A DNA stretch of 64,000 nt from Catenibacillus sp964565805 (GCA_964565805.1 CAZMGH010000014.1:1-64000), one strand, 5' to 3'; shown: positions 1 through 10,100, counted from the stretch's first letter. Translations and numbers: made by a program. The notes: generated from the letters alone by a model not told the origin.

Positions 1-77
1 GTTCTGAATCCCTTAAAAATTCGGCAAATTGACACTTTGGGAATACATATTCATTTTTTATTGCAGTTTACGGAAAC

Positions 78-1049
78 TCAAGGATATTCACTGAGAAGCT
101 GGTTTAATTCTTCAAAGGTTTCCACATGATTTACCTTCTGGCGAAGCCTGGAAGAGTCCGGATACCCGGCCGTATACCAGCCGATATGCTTGCGCATTTC
201 CCGAATACCGTGGAACTCTCCTTTAAATTCCATCTGCATCTTAGTGTGGCGCAGGATCATTTCAACCACCTGATGAACCTCCGGTCTTGGAAGGATTTCC
301 CCGGTATTTATATAATGAAGAATCCGGTGAAAGATCCATGGATTCCCCTGGGCGCCTCGTCCCACCATGATGCCGTCACAGCCGGTTTCCTCCATCATGG
401 CAGCCGCATCTTCCGGCTGAAAAATGTCTCCATTTCCAATCACCGGTATATTGACGTTTTCCTTCACCTGACGGATAATATCCCAGTCTGCCTTGCCGGA
501 ATAATACTGAGACCGTGTCCTGCCATGGACAGCCACTGCTGCCGCTCCGCTTTCCTCAGCTATATGGCCCAGCTCCGGCGCATTTACGCAGGTCATATCA
601 AAGCCTTTCCGAAACTTTACAGTCACCGGCTTTTGAATCGACCGGGCCACAGCCTCAATAATCTTCCCCGCCAGCACAAGGTCCTTCATCAGGGCGCTGC
701 CTTCCCCGTTGTTGACCACCTTTGGAACCGGACAGCCCATGTTAATGTCTAAAATGTCAAAAGGCAGTTCTTCAATCTTTTTCGCCATTTCTCCCATAAG
801 CCTCGGCTCGCTGCCAAACAGCTGAAGGGCAATGGGATGCTCTCTGTAAGCAATATCCATAAGAGGCTTTGTATTTTTATTATCATAATAAATGGCCTTG
901 GCGCTGACCATCTCTGTGTATAATAAACCGCATCCCTGCTCTTTGCACAAAAGGCGGAATGGCTGGTCCGTCACTCCGGCCATAGGTGCCAGGGCTACCG
1001 GCGTATGGATGGTCACATTTCCTATTTTTAACGGCTTTAATTCCTTCAT
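78..1049 (-). CDS. dusB: tRNA-dihydrouridine synthase (DusB family)
   Basis: This gene encodes an FMN-dependent enzyme that reduces uridine to dihydrouridine in the tRNA D-loop. The 323-aa protein is full length. It has the N-terminal flavin-barrel motif LAPMAGVTDQPFR (about residues 20-32), the NMGCPVPKV segment with the likely catalytic Cys106, and VHGRTRSQYYSGKADW in the second half of the barrel. Its start overlaps the stop of coaX by 4 nt, so the two are translationally coupled. DusB is the expected Firmicutes subfamily. Nothing recognisable lies in the 77 bases after its stop. Confidence 0.95.
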   Translation of the reverse strand: MKELKPLKIGNVTIHTPVALAPMAGVTDQPFRLLCKEQGCGLLYTEMVSAKAIYYDNKNTKPLMDIAYREHPIALQLFGSEPRLMGEMAKKIEELPFDILDINMGCPVPKVVNNGEGSALMKDLVLAGKIIEAVARSIQKPVTVKFRKGFDMTCVNAPELGHIAEESGAAAVAVHGRTRSQYYSGKADWDIIRQVKENVNIPVIGNGDIFQPEDAAAMMEETGCDGIMVGRGAQGNPWIFHRILHYINTGEILPRPEVHQVVEMILRHTKMQMEFKGEFHGIREMRKHIGWYTAGYPDSSRLRQKVNHVETFEELNQLLSEYP

Positions 1050-1825
1050 TCACTGATCCCCCGGCACCGGTTCCGGATCAACCGCAGTCCGTGAAGGGTT
1101 AGCTTATTATCATACACCTGGATGGTATCTGTTTCATTGGCAATAATACGGCCAAGTCCGCCTGTAGCAATAACCTTTACATTCTCCAGACCGGACTCCT
1201 GGATCATTTTTGCCACAATATATTCCACTTGTCCGATGGTTCCGTAAAACAGCCCCGCCTGGAGACATACAGTGGTCTCCTTGCCAAGGATCGTCTTCGG
1301 CTTGCGGATCTCAATATCTGGAATCTTGGCTGTGCCGCTGAACAGAGCCTTTGCGCTGAGACGGATACCCGGACAAATAACAACGGAATCCAGCGTTCCA
1401 TCTTCTAAAACAAGCTCATAAGTGGTGGCTGTCCCAAAATCAATGACAATGGCCGGACCGCCGTAAAGCTCCCGAACAGCCACAGCGTCCACAATCAAAT
1501 CCGCGCCAACTTCCTTTGGATTCTCCGCGCCGATCTTTATCCCGGTTTTTATCCCCGGCCCTACCACGATAGGTGTCACATGAAAATACTTTTTAATGGC
1601 ATTATTCAGGGAGTACATGGTATTTGGCACTACGGAAGCAATGACCACATCCTCCACATCCCTGACCTTAAATCCGGAATCCATAAGAAATCCCCGGATC
1701 AAAACCCCATACTCATCTGAAGTCCGGGCCATCTGTGTAGTCATGCGGTAATTGCCTACGATCTTGTTCCCCTTAAACATCCCTATGGTAATATTTGTAT
1801 TACCCACATCAATCACAATAATCAT
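1046..1825 (-). CDS. coaX: Type III pantothenate kinase
   Basis: This enzyme catalyses the first step of coenzyme A synthesis, phosphorylation of pantothenate. The 259-aa protein has the ASKHA-fold phosphate loop IDVGNTN near residues 5-11, the GPGIKTG substrate loop near 93-99, and DFGTATT near 129-135. These are the hallmarks of the CoaX (type III) family rather than CoaA. The ATG at 1825 is preceded by AAGGAGG. That Shine-Dalgarno is the 3' end of a twin-hairpin repeat described separately at 1829-1881. The gene is co-transcribed with dusB. Confidence 0.95.
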   Translation of the reverse strand: MIIVIDVGNTNITIGMFKGNKIVGNYRMTTQMARTSDEYGVLIRGFLMDSGFKVRDVEDVVIASVVPNTMYSLNNAIKKYFHVTPIVVGPGIKTGIKIGAENPKEVGADLIVDAVAVRELYGGPAIVIDFGTATTYELVLEDGTLDSVVICPGIRLSAKALFSGTAKIPDIEIRKPKTILGKETTVCLQAGLFYGTIGQVEYIVAKMIQESGLENVKVIATGGLGRIIANETDTIQVYDNKLTLHGLRLIRNRCRGISE

Positions 1826-1828
1826 ATT

Positions 1829-1881
1829 TCCTCCTTGTTGGCCTGCCCTTCAGGCCATATAGGTATCCCCTTATGAGATTC
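1829..1881 (-). repeat. Twin-hairpin Shine-Dalgarno repeat upstream of coaX
   Basis: Read on the minus strand, this unit has a degenerate first hairpin (CTCATAAGGGG), then GATACC and TATAT, then the hairpin GGCCTG-AAGGG-CAGGCC, and ends in AACAAGGAGG next to the coaX ATG. The same architecture recurs before ftsH (twice), carB and the ABC ATPase gene at 40931. The second stem here has an extra T-A/G-C pair relative to the carB copy and a different loop, so pairing is kept while the sequence changes. It fills the whole space between the DUF6145 gene and coaX. Confidence 0.8.
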
Positions 1882-1882
1882 C

Positions 1883-2215
1883 CTACTCGTAGGTTTCCTC
1901 CAGGAAAAAGACTTTATAGTACATTTCCAGGGCTTCAAATAATTCCCTTTTGTCATTTTGGAGCTGTTTGATCTTTAACGCGCTTCCGATCTCATCAAAC
2001 AGCAGGTCATTTTCATCTGCCGACACCTTCAGATCCAAAGTGCCATTTTCATCAAATTCCAAAGTGAGAACACCGCCTACATCTTCCGTAAAAAGCACGC
2101 ACATGATCTGAAGCTCATCCTGGGTATCTTGAGGCAACGATGAAAAATCCTCATTAAAATAAAACTTTTGTTCATATGCGCTGGCTCCGCACAGCACTAC
2201 ATTTTCCTGATACAT
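1883..2215 (-). CDS. DUF6145 family protein
   Basis: This 110-aa acidic protein resembles a small family seen mainly in Lachnospiraceae and has no known function. It shows no membrane segment or signal peptide. An ATG at 2215 is chosen because AAAGGAG lies 10 nt upstream; the longer reading to 2356 adds 47 poorly structured, basic residues without a ribosome-binding site. It lies directly before coaX on the same strand and may be co-transcribed. The domain name is from memory of the family and was not searched. Confidence 0.7.
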   Translation of the reverse strand: MYQENVVLCGASAYEQKFYFNEDFSSLPQDTQDELQIMCVLFTEDVGGVLTLEFDENGTLDLKVSADENDLLFDEIGSALKIKQLQNDKRELFEALEMYYKVFFLEETYE

Positions 2216-2412
2216 CCTGTCGCCGCTCCTTTTATGGTGAATCTCCGGAAATAATTTCGGAAAATCCTTATATTTTCTAAATTTAATATTCTGTGAATTT
2301 TGCTGCTGATTCATTATAGCGGTTTTTATATAGAATTTCAAGTAAACTTTTCCCAAACCTGACGGCTTGCCTCATTAAGGAATCGCAGCAAGGGGGCTTG
2401 AAGGAACACAGT

Positions 2413-2439
2413 AAAACTGCCTGGCAAAATGCCAGGCAG
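2413..2439 (-). terminator. Rho-independent terminator after argF
   Basis: A perfect 9-bp stem (CTGCCTGGC/GCCAGGCAG) with a 5-nt loop is followed on the minus strand by TTTT. It sits between argF and the DUF6145 gene, so it probably ends the argF transcript. The T tract is short. The rest of 2216-2578 holds no supported gene; an open frame at 2283-2534 has no family resemblance. Confidence 0.65.
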
Positions 2440-2578
2440 CCTCCTATTTCTTTATGTTTTTTTATAGGAAACGTCATAACAATTTTTATTATGACGCTTC
2501 CTGCGCTGATTTTTGCCGCGAAACCATAGTTCACGATAGAATGGCATACAGCGGGGCCATGGCAGGCGTCAGTCCCAA

Positions 2579-3517
2579 TTAGTCTCCCAAGGTGGCTACC
2601 ATAACCGCCTTAATGGTATGCATACGGTTTTCTGCTTCGTCAAAAACTAAACTGTAATCTGCTTCAAACACATCCTCTGTGACTTCATTGCCCTTTACGG
2701 CAGGGAGGCAGTGGAGGAAAATGCTTGTATCTTTTTTCGTTGCTTTCATCACATCACTATTTACCTGATAAGGTCTTAAAAGAGCCACACGCTCTGCTGC
2801 CTTATCTTCTTCGCCCATGGAACACCACACATCGGTGTAAATGCAGTCTGCCCCTTCCACAGCAGCCACATCATCAGTAATGGTTATAGCGCTGCCAGCC
2901 TCTTTGGCATAGCCCCGGCTCATATTAACGATCTCTTCTTTTGGCCACAGTTCCTTAGGCGCGATAATGGTACAATTAACGCCCATCTTGCCGCAGCCGA
3001 TCATCAGGCTGTTGGCCATATTGTTGCGTCCATCACCCATAAAAACAAAATTCAGGCCTTTCAGATAGCCGAAATGTTCTTTTAATGTTAAAAAGTCAGC
3101 CAGGATCTGAGTGGGATGATAGTCGTCCGTCAATCCGTTCCATACAGGAACACCGGAATACTTGGCCAGCATCTCCACATGTTCATGGGAAAATCCCCGA
3201 AACTCAATGCCGTCAAAGATACGTCCCAGAACCCGGGCCGTATCCTCTATACTCTCCTTTCCCCCCAGCTGGATCTCATTCCGGCCTAAATACTCATGAT
3301 AACCGCCTTCATCGTTGCAGGCCACAGCAAAAGAGCAGCGGGTCCGGGTAGATGGTTTTTCAAAAATCAGGGCAATATTTTTCCCTTTTAAGCTGTTCCC
3401 TGTGATCCCCTGTTTTTTCTTGGCCTTCAGTTCTGCAGCCAGATTAAGCAAATATTCTATTTCTTCGGGGGTAAAATCCTTCAAAGTTAAAAAGCTTCTT
3501 CCTTTAAGATTTACCAT
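2579..3517 (-). CDS. argF: Ornithine carbamoyltransferase
   Basis: This enzyme makes citrulline from ornithine and carbamoyl phosphate in arginine synthesis, or works in reverse in the arginine deiminase pathway. The 312-aa protein has the carbamoyl-phosphate motif STRTR at 56-60, the ornithine-side DDYHPTQ motif in the middle, and FLHCLPA near the C terminus. It is monocistronic: a terminator follows it, and ArgR-type boxes lie upstream at 3541-3630, which favours the biosynthetic role. carB, which supplies carbamoyl phosphate, is 20 kb away. Confidence 0.95.
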   Translation of the reverse strand: MVNLKGRSFLTLKDFTPEEIEYLLNLAAELKAKKKQGITGNSLKGKNIALIFEKPSTRTRCSFAVACNDEGGYHEYLGRNEIQLGGKESIEDTARVLGRIFDGIEFRGFSHEHVEMLAKYSGVPVWNGLTDDYHPTQILADFLTLKEHFGYLKGLNFVFMGDGRNNMANSLMIGCGKMGVNCTIIAPKELWPKEEIVNMSRGYAKEAGSAITITDDVAAVEGADCIYTDVWCSMGEEDKAAERVALLRPYQVNSDVMKATKKDTSIFLHCLPAVKGNEVTEDVFEADYSLVFDEAENRMHTIKAVMVATLGD

Positions 3518-3540
3518 ATCGATCCTCTCCTAAACAATTA

Positions 3541-3630
3541 AAATGAATAATTATACACTATCACACAATTATTCATACGTCAACTGATTTTTTTCTGTTT
3601 TATACATCATTTATGAATATTTATGCATTA
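3541..3630 (-). promoter_or_regulatory. Cluster of ArgR-type (ARG) boxes upstream of argF
   Basis: Three AT-rich sequences resemble ARG boxes: one at 3542-3558 beginning AATGAATAATTATACA, an inverted one near 3563-3577, and the best at 3611-3630 (TTATGAATATTTATGCATTA, an imperfect 18-20 bp palindrome). A TTGACG lies between boxes on the minus strand, and a TATAAT overlaps the box nearest the gene. Their spacing of 22 nt is too long for a clean promoter call. Repression by ArgR with arginine is inferred from box similarity and gene function. Confidence 0.65.
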
Positions 3631-3682
3631 AAAGATAAAGTCCGGATGGTCGGGAGCAGTAAGGCTCCTTCCCTCCGGACTT
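3631..3682 (-). terminator. Terminator after the nfeD-SPFH operon
   Basis: On the minus strand an AAGTCCGGA arm pairs with TCCGGACTT across a long internal segment and is followed by TATCTTTTAAT. It starts 14 nt after the SPFH stop codon. The T-rich tail overlaps the edge of the best ARG box upstream of argF, so the two transcription units are tightly packed. Confidence 0.7.
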
Positions 3683-3695
3683 CCCTGCGGTTCAC

Positions 3696-4670
3696 CTATT
3701 CAGCGCTGTCATCCTTAATGATCTCAGACGCGGACTTAACAAGACCTGCCAGGCTCTGGATCTCAGACGGGATAATAATCTTTGTAGCTTTGCCGTCAGC
3801 GGCCTTTTCAAAGGCTTCCAGACTCTTAATATGAAGAACAGATGCATCTGCTCCCGCATTTTTAATATATTCAATACCATCCGCAGTAGCCTGTTGAACC
3901 TTTCGTATTGCTTCCGCTTCACCTTCCGCTTCACGGATCTTTGCTTCCTTTACAGCCTCGGCCCGCAGGATTGCGGCCTGCTTATCAGCCTCGGCCTGAA
4001 GGATAAGAGACTCTTTATGTCCTTCTGCCTTAAGGATCGCGGAACGCTTTTCACCTTCCGCGATCAGGATGGATTCACGCCGTTCACGCTCAGCCTTCAT
4101 CTGCTTTTCCATAGCGTCCTGGATGGCTGCCGGAGGAATGATATTTTTCAGTTCCACACGGTTTACCTTAATGCCCCATGGATCCGTAGCCTCATCTAAG
4201 GTGGCCCTCATTTTCGCATTGATCAGTTCTCTTGAAGTCAGGGTCCCATCCAGCTCCAGCTCACCGATAATATTTCTTAAGGTGGTGGCTGTAAGGTTTT
4301 CAATAGCCATAATGGGATTCTGGACACCATAGCAGTAAAGCTTCGGGTCAGTGATCTGATAAAAAATAACCGTGTCAATACGCATGGTAACGTTGTCCTT
4401 TGTGATCACCGGCTGAGGCGGGAAATCCACCACCTGTTCCTTTAAGATCACTTTTTTGGCCACCTTGTCAATAATGGGCACTTTCATATGGAATCCAACA
4501 GACCATGTGGATTTGTAGGCTCCCAAACGTTCCACAACATAGGCGCTTGCCTGGGGAACGATCTTAAAGCAGGACATAACAATAATGAACACAATAAGGA
4601 TCACTACGATCAGTCCCACAATGGCAGGAATATTCATTCCCGCTGCAAGAAGATAGTTCATTTTATTCAT
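3696..4670 (-). CDS. SPFH/Band 7 (stomatin-like) membrane protein
   Basis: This is a membrane-anchored scaffold protein of the stomatin/prohibitin/flotillin superfamily (QmcA-like). There is one N-terminal transmembrane segment (about residues 8-32), then the SPFH domain with VPQASAYVVERLGAY and ELDGTLTSRELIN. A long charged coiled coil rich in KAE repeats follows. The ATG at 4670 is chosen because GGAGG lies 9 nt upstream; the longer start at 4697 lies inside the upstream gene without a ribosome-binding site. It overlaps the NfeD gene by 8 nt, the classical NfeD-SPFH pair. Confidence 0.9.
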   Translation of the reverse strand: MNKMNYLLAAGMNIPAIVGLIVVILIVFIIVMSCFKIVPQASAYVVERLGAYKSTWSVGFHMKVPIIDKVAKKVILKEQVVDFPPQPVITKDNVTMRIDTVIFYQITDPKLYCYGVQNPIMAIENLTATTLRNIIGELELDGTLTSRELINAKMRATLDEATDPWGIKVNRVELKNIIPPAAIQDAMEKQMKAERERRESILIAEGEKRSAILKAEGHKESLILQAEADKQAAILRAEAVKEAKIREAEGEAEAIRKVQQATADGIEYIKNAGADASVLHIKSLEAFEKAADGKATKIIIPSEIQSLAGLVKSASEIIKDDSAE

Positions 4671-5112
4671 CTTCCTTTCCCTCCTTTTTTTCTTCAACGA
4701 TGAGCTTAACCCCGCTGATCTTAAGGATCGTAACTACCGTTCCCTCCGGAATCCGTACGTCATCATCAGCAGACCGGGCCGTCCACTCCATACCATTCAC
4801 CTTCACCTGGCCCTGAGCCTGGATATTATCAATGGTTTTTGTCACTTTTGCGCTTTTGCCGATCAAACTGTCCACATTCGTCTTACTTGTCTTGGCATTC
4901 AGATACCTTACAGCTAAAGGCCTTGTACAAAACAGCAGAATCAGGGACACGATGATAAACAGCCCGATCTGGATCCACAAGGACAGATCCAAGGCCGCGG
5001 CAATAAACGCTGCAAAGGCCCCTGCCGCAAACCATATGGTCGTCAGGCCTAAGGTTGCCAGCTCGATGATAATGAGCGCTGCCATAATAATCAACCATCC
5101 GATAGCGATCAT
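4663..5112 (-). CDS. NfeD family protein
   Basis: This 149-aa partner of the SPFH protein belongs to the short NfeD type. Three hydrophobic segments span about residues 1-75. They are followed by a soluble OB-fold domain (about 80-145) containing GKSAKVTKTI and GQVKVNGMEWTARS, with a lysine/glutamate-rich end. It has no N-terminal ClpP-like protease domain. Short NfeD proteins are thought to bind the partner stomatin, a role inferred from the family. Confidence 0.88.
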   Translation of the reverse strand: MIAIGWLIIMAALIIIELATLGLTTIWFAAGAFAAFIAAALDLSLWIQIGLFIIVSLILLFCTRPLAVRYLNAKTSKTNVDSLIGKSAKVTKTIDNIQAQGQVKVNGMEWTARSADDDVRIPEGTVVTILKISGVKLIVEEKKEGKEDE

Positions 5113-5243
5113 ATACCCCCTCCTGTCTTTCTTATTTGGTCATTGACCGCTTTCTACAAAAAACGGTGCAAACCCTACCTTGAGTATATCATGATAAATT
5201 TCACAAAACAATGTCTTTTTTCCCATTCTGTCAGTAAGTGGAT

Positions 5244-6014
5244 TCAGGACTTCTGACGCCGCATTTCATACATTAAAATACCGGCAGCCATGGCGGCATT
5301 TAAGGATTCCTCTTTGCCAAGCATGGGGATCTTAATATAAACATCTGCAAGGGTGGCTGTCTCATCGCTTAGGCCATTAGCCTCATTTCCAATGAGAAAA
5401 GCGCATGGGCCGGAAAGGTCTTCTTCGTAATAAGCCTTCTGTCCTTTTAAATGAGCCGCAAAAAGCCGGATGCCTCGGGCCTTCATGGTCTTTATAAGAC
5501 TGTGAAGATCCTCGGTATATACAAAAGGCACACGGTAGAGAGACCCCATAGTAGACCGGACAACCTTAGGGTTATAAATATCCACGCAGGTTTTATTCAT
5601 AAATATTCCGTTAATCCCCGCACCTTCAGCGGTGCGGATGATAGTCCCCAGATTTCCCGGATCCTGAAGGGTTTCTAAAATAAGGAAGCTGTCCCCGGAA
5701 GCCAAGATTTCCTCCGGATCGGGCCGACTCATGTGAACGACAGCCAGGATTCCCTGAGGGGTCTGGGTCATGGACAGTTCTTTAAAAACCCTGGAGGAAA
5801 CCACCTCATAGTTTTTATCAGACAGCCATGCTCTGACCTGTTTTTCCGGCTGAAAATCCTCGCTTACGTAAACCCTGCTCAGCAAGTCCGGTGGTGTTTC
5901 CAGGACCATCTTGATCCCTTCGGCCACAAACTGCCCTTCCAAATTCCGGTACCTGGACTTTTTCTGGAGCATGGTAATGTGCCTGATCTGGCTATTGGAT
6001 GTACTGGTGATCAT
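5244..6014 (-). CDS. TrmH/SpoU family RNA 2'-O-ribose methyltransferase
   Basis: This is a predicted SAM-dependent SPOUT methyltransferase for rRNA or tRNA ribose. The 256-aa protein has an N-terminal substrate-binding domain (YRNLEGQFVAEGIKMV) and the three SpoU motifs in order: NLGTIIRTAEGAG, NEANGLSDE, and IPMLGKEESLNAAMAAG with the trefoil-knot cofactor loop. The ATG at 6014 follows AAGGAGGAAAGG; the longer frame to 6053 runs into the pfkA terminator hairpin. The exact RNA target cannot be read from sequence. Confidence 0.88.
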   Translation of the reverse strand: MITSTSNSQIRHITMLQKKSRYRNLEGQFVAEGIKMVLETPPDLLSRVYVSEDFQPEKQVRAWLSDKNYEVVSSRVFKELSMTQTPQGILAVVHMSRPDPEEILASGDSFLILETLQDPGNLGTIIRTAEGAGINGIFMNKTCVDIYNPKVVRSTMGSLYRVPFVYTEDLHSLIKTMKARGIRLFAAHLKGQKAYYEEDLSGPCAFLIGNEANGLSDETATLADVYIKIPMLGKEESLNAAMAAGILMYEMRRQKS

Positions 6015-6033
6015 AGGTTTCCTTTCCTCCTTA

Positions 6034-6074
6034 AAACAGCAGAGGCAGCCCATCGATGGATGTCGCTGCCTCTG
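6034..6074 (-). terminator. Terminator after pfkA
   Basis: A 10-bp stem CAGAGGCAGC/GCTGCCTCTG is followed on the minus strand by CTGTTTTAA. It lies 28 nt beyond the pfkA stop and before the methyltransferase start. The plus side is also T-rich. Confidence 0.7.
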
Positions 6075-6101
6075 TTTATTTTAATAAATAAAACTTTTTA
6101 A

Positions 6102-7079
6102 TTAAATGGATAAAACTTTTGCCACGCTGTACTGGAAGGGATCGATGTCCTTCTGCATGGCCAGCGCTTCGTTAATATCATAGTCCACATATTTGCCGTG
6201 TTTGTAAGCAACGACTCTGTTAGACTTGCCGTCCATTAAAGCGTCTACCGCGTAGGCTCCCATAATGGATGCGTAGACCCGGTCTTTTGCTGTGGGACTT
6301 CCGCCTCTCTGGAGATGCCCAAGGATAGTGGCGCGAGTCTCAATGCCTGTGGCAGCTTCAATCCGCTTAGCCATACTGGTCGAATGTCCCACACCTTCAG
6401 CGTTAATGATGATGTGATGCTTTTTACCCCGTTTTCTGTTTTTTATAATATTATCAATAATGGCAGCTTCATCGTAATTGTAAATTTCCGGAAGGAGAAT
6501 ATCTTCCGCGCCGTTAGCGATGCCGCACCACAGGGCAATGTATCCGGCATTTCTTCCCATAACCTCAATAATAGAGCACCGCTCATGAGATGTGGATGTA
6601 TCTCTGACCTTATCAATGGCCTCCATGGCTGTGTTCACTGCTGTATCAAAGCCAATAGTATACTCTGTACATGCAATATCCAGATCAATGGTTCCCGGGA
6701 TGCCGATGGTGTTGATCCCCAGGTTTGCCAGCTTCTGAGCTCCCTGAAATGAGCCGTCACCGCCGATGACGATCACTCCGTCAATTCCATGTTTTCTGCA
6801 AATCTCAGCGCCTTTTTTCTGCCCTTCCTCTGTCTTAAACTCCGGGCAGCGGGCTGTATATAAAAATGTACCGCCTCGGCTTAAAATATCTGCAACACTT
6901 CCGGCGTTTAGATCGATGATCTCCTCTTCCAGTAAACCGGAAAATCCTTTTTGTATCCCTTTTACCTTACAACCATAAGCAACAGCTGTACGGACCACTG
7001 CACGAACTGCCGCATTCATGCCCGGAGCATCACCTCCGCTGGTCAGGACACCGATGGTCTTCATCTTATTCTCGCTCAT
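6102..7079 (-). CDS. pfkA: ATP-dependent 6-phosphofructokinase
   Basis: This glycolytic enzyme phosphorylates fructose 6-phosphate. The 325-aa protein has the nucleotide loop GVLTSGGDAPGMNAA near residue 10, GGDGS at 106-110 (Gly-Ser rather than Asp-Asp, indicating ATP rather than pyrophosphate use), catalytic PGTIDLD at 128-134, and the MGRNAGYIAL and GHLQRGGSPTAKDR motifs. Leu133 replaces the Asn of the Bacillus/E. coli TIDND motif; I believe this occurs in Clostridia. It lies directly downstream of dnaE, as is common in Firmicutes. Confidence 0.95.
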   Translation of the reverse strand: MSENKMKTIGVLTSGGDAPGMNAAVRAVVRTAVAYGCKVKGIQKGFSGLLEEEIIDLNAGSVADILSRGGTFLYTARCPEFKTEEGQKKGAEICRKHGIDGVIVIGGDGSFQGAQKLANLGINTIGIPGTIDLDIACTEYTIGFDTAVNTAMEAIDKVRDTSTSHERCSIIEVMGRNAGYIALWCGIANGAEDILLPEIYNYDEAAIIDNIIKNRKRGKKHHIIINAEGVGHSTSMAKRIEAATGIETRATILGHLQRGGSPTAKDRVYASIMGAYAVDALMDGKSNRVVAYKHGKYVDYDINEALAMQKDIDPFQYSVAKVLSI

Positions 7080-7174
7080 GACATTACCTCCAATTTCTGT
7101 CTCGTTTTTATCCTATCAATGAGCCGCCTTTTTCTTAAAAACATGCGTTTTACCAAACTAATTCTAATATATCT

Positions 7175-10100
7175 TCAGGACATTTTCAAGGCATTTTGTA
7201 CAATTTTAATATTTTCAGGGCCAAAGTCTGACTCCAGCCGATGAATCAGCCGGGCGTCTCCGGACACATTGTAAATGGCGGGGAGACGCTTAATGGCCTT
7301 CTGAGCCTGGCAGAAGATAACGATCCGGTCGTGTCCGTCACTGTTCTCTATGGCCGAGTAAACCCGGGATTCATTTTTTTCATACTCTTCTTTATCCTCA
7401 AAGCGGATCCATATCTCATTTGGAATCTGGGAAAATGCCACAACCCGCTCGCAGATCAGTTTGCCCTGGGCATCCTCACTCAAAGATACCCGTCCCCGCA
7501 CATATATCTTTTCATCTTCATTTAGAAAATTCCGGTTTCTTTCATAATCTCTCGGAAACACGATAATCTCCACACTGCCCACCAGATCCTCCAGGGTAAT
7601 AAATGCCATAAGCTGGTTGTGCTTTGTAGTCTTAACGGTTTTAGCGGTGATCATACCCCCTACGATCACGGTCTGGCCGTCATAGACCCGGGCCTTTCCC
7701 GTTTCCTCGTCTGCCTGGAAATCCGTGGTCACGGCAGTTATATTTTTTCGCCATGCCTTTTCATATTCTTCCAAAGGATGACCGCTGATATAAACGCCAA
7801 GCACTTCCTTTTCATAGGCTAAAAGCGTCTCCCGGTCATACTCCCCTACAGGAGGATACTTAACTTCAAAGGCTTTCTTATCCTCATCATCAACAAAATC
7901 AAACAATGACATTTGTCCGGTCATGGATTTTTTCTTTTCCGCAGCCGCCTGATCCATGATCTGGGCGTAAACCATCATCTGCTGCCTGCGGGTATGGCCC
8001 AGACTGTCAAAGACTCCGGCTTTAATAAAGTTTTCCACGGTCCGCTTGTTTACTTCCCGACCGGTCACGCGCTCGCAGAAATCCTTAAGGCTTTTAAACT
8101 TTCCGCCAATTTTTCGCTCCTGGACAATGGCTTCGATCACCGGCTTACCAATACTCTTAATGGCTGAAAGTCCATACCGTATCTTCCCGTCAGACACTGA
8201 AAACGCGCTCTCACCTTCATTAATATCCGGGGGAAGAAGCTCAATCCCCATCTGGCGGCAGGTGATAATATACTCTGCCACCTTGGAGGTATTTTCAATT
8301 ACCGATGTCATAAGAGCGGCCATAAATTCCACAGGGTAATAGCATTTTAAGTAAGCGGTCTGATAGGATACAATGGTGTAAGCAGCGGCATGGGATTTAT
8401 TAAAGGCGTACTTGGCAAAATCTACCATTTCATCAAAAATCTTGTTGGCCGTCTTTTCGTCAATACCGTTTTTAATACATCCCGGTACATTCAGCTCTGC
8501 GTTTCCGTAAACAAAGTATTCCCGCTCCTTGGCCATTACATCCGCTTTTTTCTTTGACATGGCACGGCGCACCAGGTCGCTTCGCCCCAGGTCATAGCCG
8601 GCCAGCTTCATAACGATCTGCATGACCTGCTCCTGGTACACGATACAGCCATAAGTAGGCGCCAGGATCTCCTCTAGCTGTGGGCAGTCATAGTGAATGG
8701 AATCCTTGTCATTTTTTCCTTTAATATATTTAGGAATAAAGTCCATAGGCCCCGGACGGTACAGGGAGATTCCCGCAATAATATCTTCCAGGCTGGATGG
8801 CCTAAGCTCCTTCATAAAGCTTTTCATCCCCGCGCTTTCCAGCTGGAAAATACCGTCGGTCTTCCCAGAGCTGATCCGTTCGTAAACATTGGGATCATTA
8901 TAGTCGATCTTGTCAATGTCCAGGTTCCGGCCAGGCTGGCGGTTTACCAGTTTTTCCGCGTTTTGGATCACGGTCAGTGTCCGAAGTCCAAGGAAGTCCA
9001 TTTTCAAAAGCCCCAGCTCTTCCAGGGTAGTCATGGTAAACTGAGTGGTAATGGCATCATCGGCGCCTCGGGATAAAGGCACATATTCATCCACTGCCTT
9101 GGGGCTGATAACAACGCCGGCAGCATGCATGGATGTATGCCGCGGCAGACCTTCCAGCCTTTTAGACATGTCAATAAGATAGCGGATCTGCTCGTCCTGT
9201 TCATACAGGTTCTTAAGTTCCGGATTCATTTTCAGAGCCTTATCAATGGTAATCCCCAGTTCTGTGGGGATCATTTTCGCCACAGAGTCCACCTGGGCAT
9301 AGGGCATATCCAGAGCCCGGCCCACATCCCGGATCACGCCCCGGGCTGCCATGGTACCAAAAGTAACGATCTGCACGACCCGGTCTTTGCCGTATTTGCG
9401 CACCACATAGTCAATCACTTCCTGGCGCCGTTCAAAGCAGAAGTCCACGTCAATATCCGGCATAGTCACACGGTTGGGATTTAAGAAACGTTCAAAAAGA
9501 AGACTGTATTTAATGGGATCCAGCTTTGTAATCTCAAGACAATAAGAAACAATGCTCCCCGCAGCGCTGCCTCGCCCGGGACCTACAATAATGCCGTGAT
9601 CCCTGGCATATTTTATAAAATCCCACACAATAAGGAAATAATCGACAAACCCCATGGAATGGATCACATCCAGCTCATAGGTAAGCCTTGATTTAAGCTC
9701 ATCGGTGCCATCGGGATACCTTTGGGCAAATCCGTCCCAGGCCAGCTTTTGAAGATAGGTCCAGGCGTCATAGCCTTCCGGCACGGGAAACTGAGGCAGC
9801 TTATACTCGCCAAACTTGATCTCCACCTGACAGCGCATGGCAATCTTGTGGGTGTTTTCAAGAGCTTCCAGGGCATAGGGGAAAAGCTGGCGCATCTCCT
9901 CCTCGGATTTTACGTAATACTGGCCTCCTTCATACCGCATACGGTTTTCGTCCGTTACCTTTTTGCCAGTCTGGATACACAGTAAAATATCGTGTGCCTG
10001 GGCATCTTCCGCATAGGTATAGTGAATATCATTGGTGGCCACCAGAGGGATGCCGGTTTCCCTGCTCATGCGCATCAGAGACTGGTTGACCAGCCGCTGG

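Noticed and set aside
1..77. Possible gene end or RNA gene at the window start
   Set aside because: No coding frame, tRNA or terminator can be supported in these 77 bases.
126..752. Plus-strand open frame of 208 codons over dusB
   Set aside because: It is the reverse-strand shadow of the well-supported dusB gene and has no family resemblance or ribosome-binding site.
2283..2534. 83-codon frame between DUF6145 and argF
   Set aside because: It overlaps the argF terminator, has no ribosome-binding site and no recognisable family.
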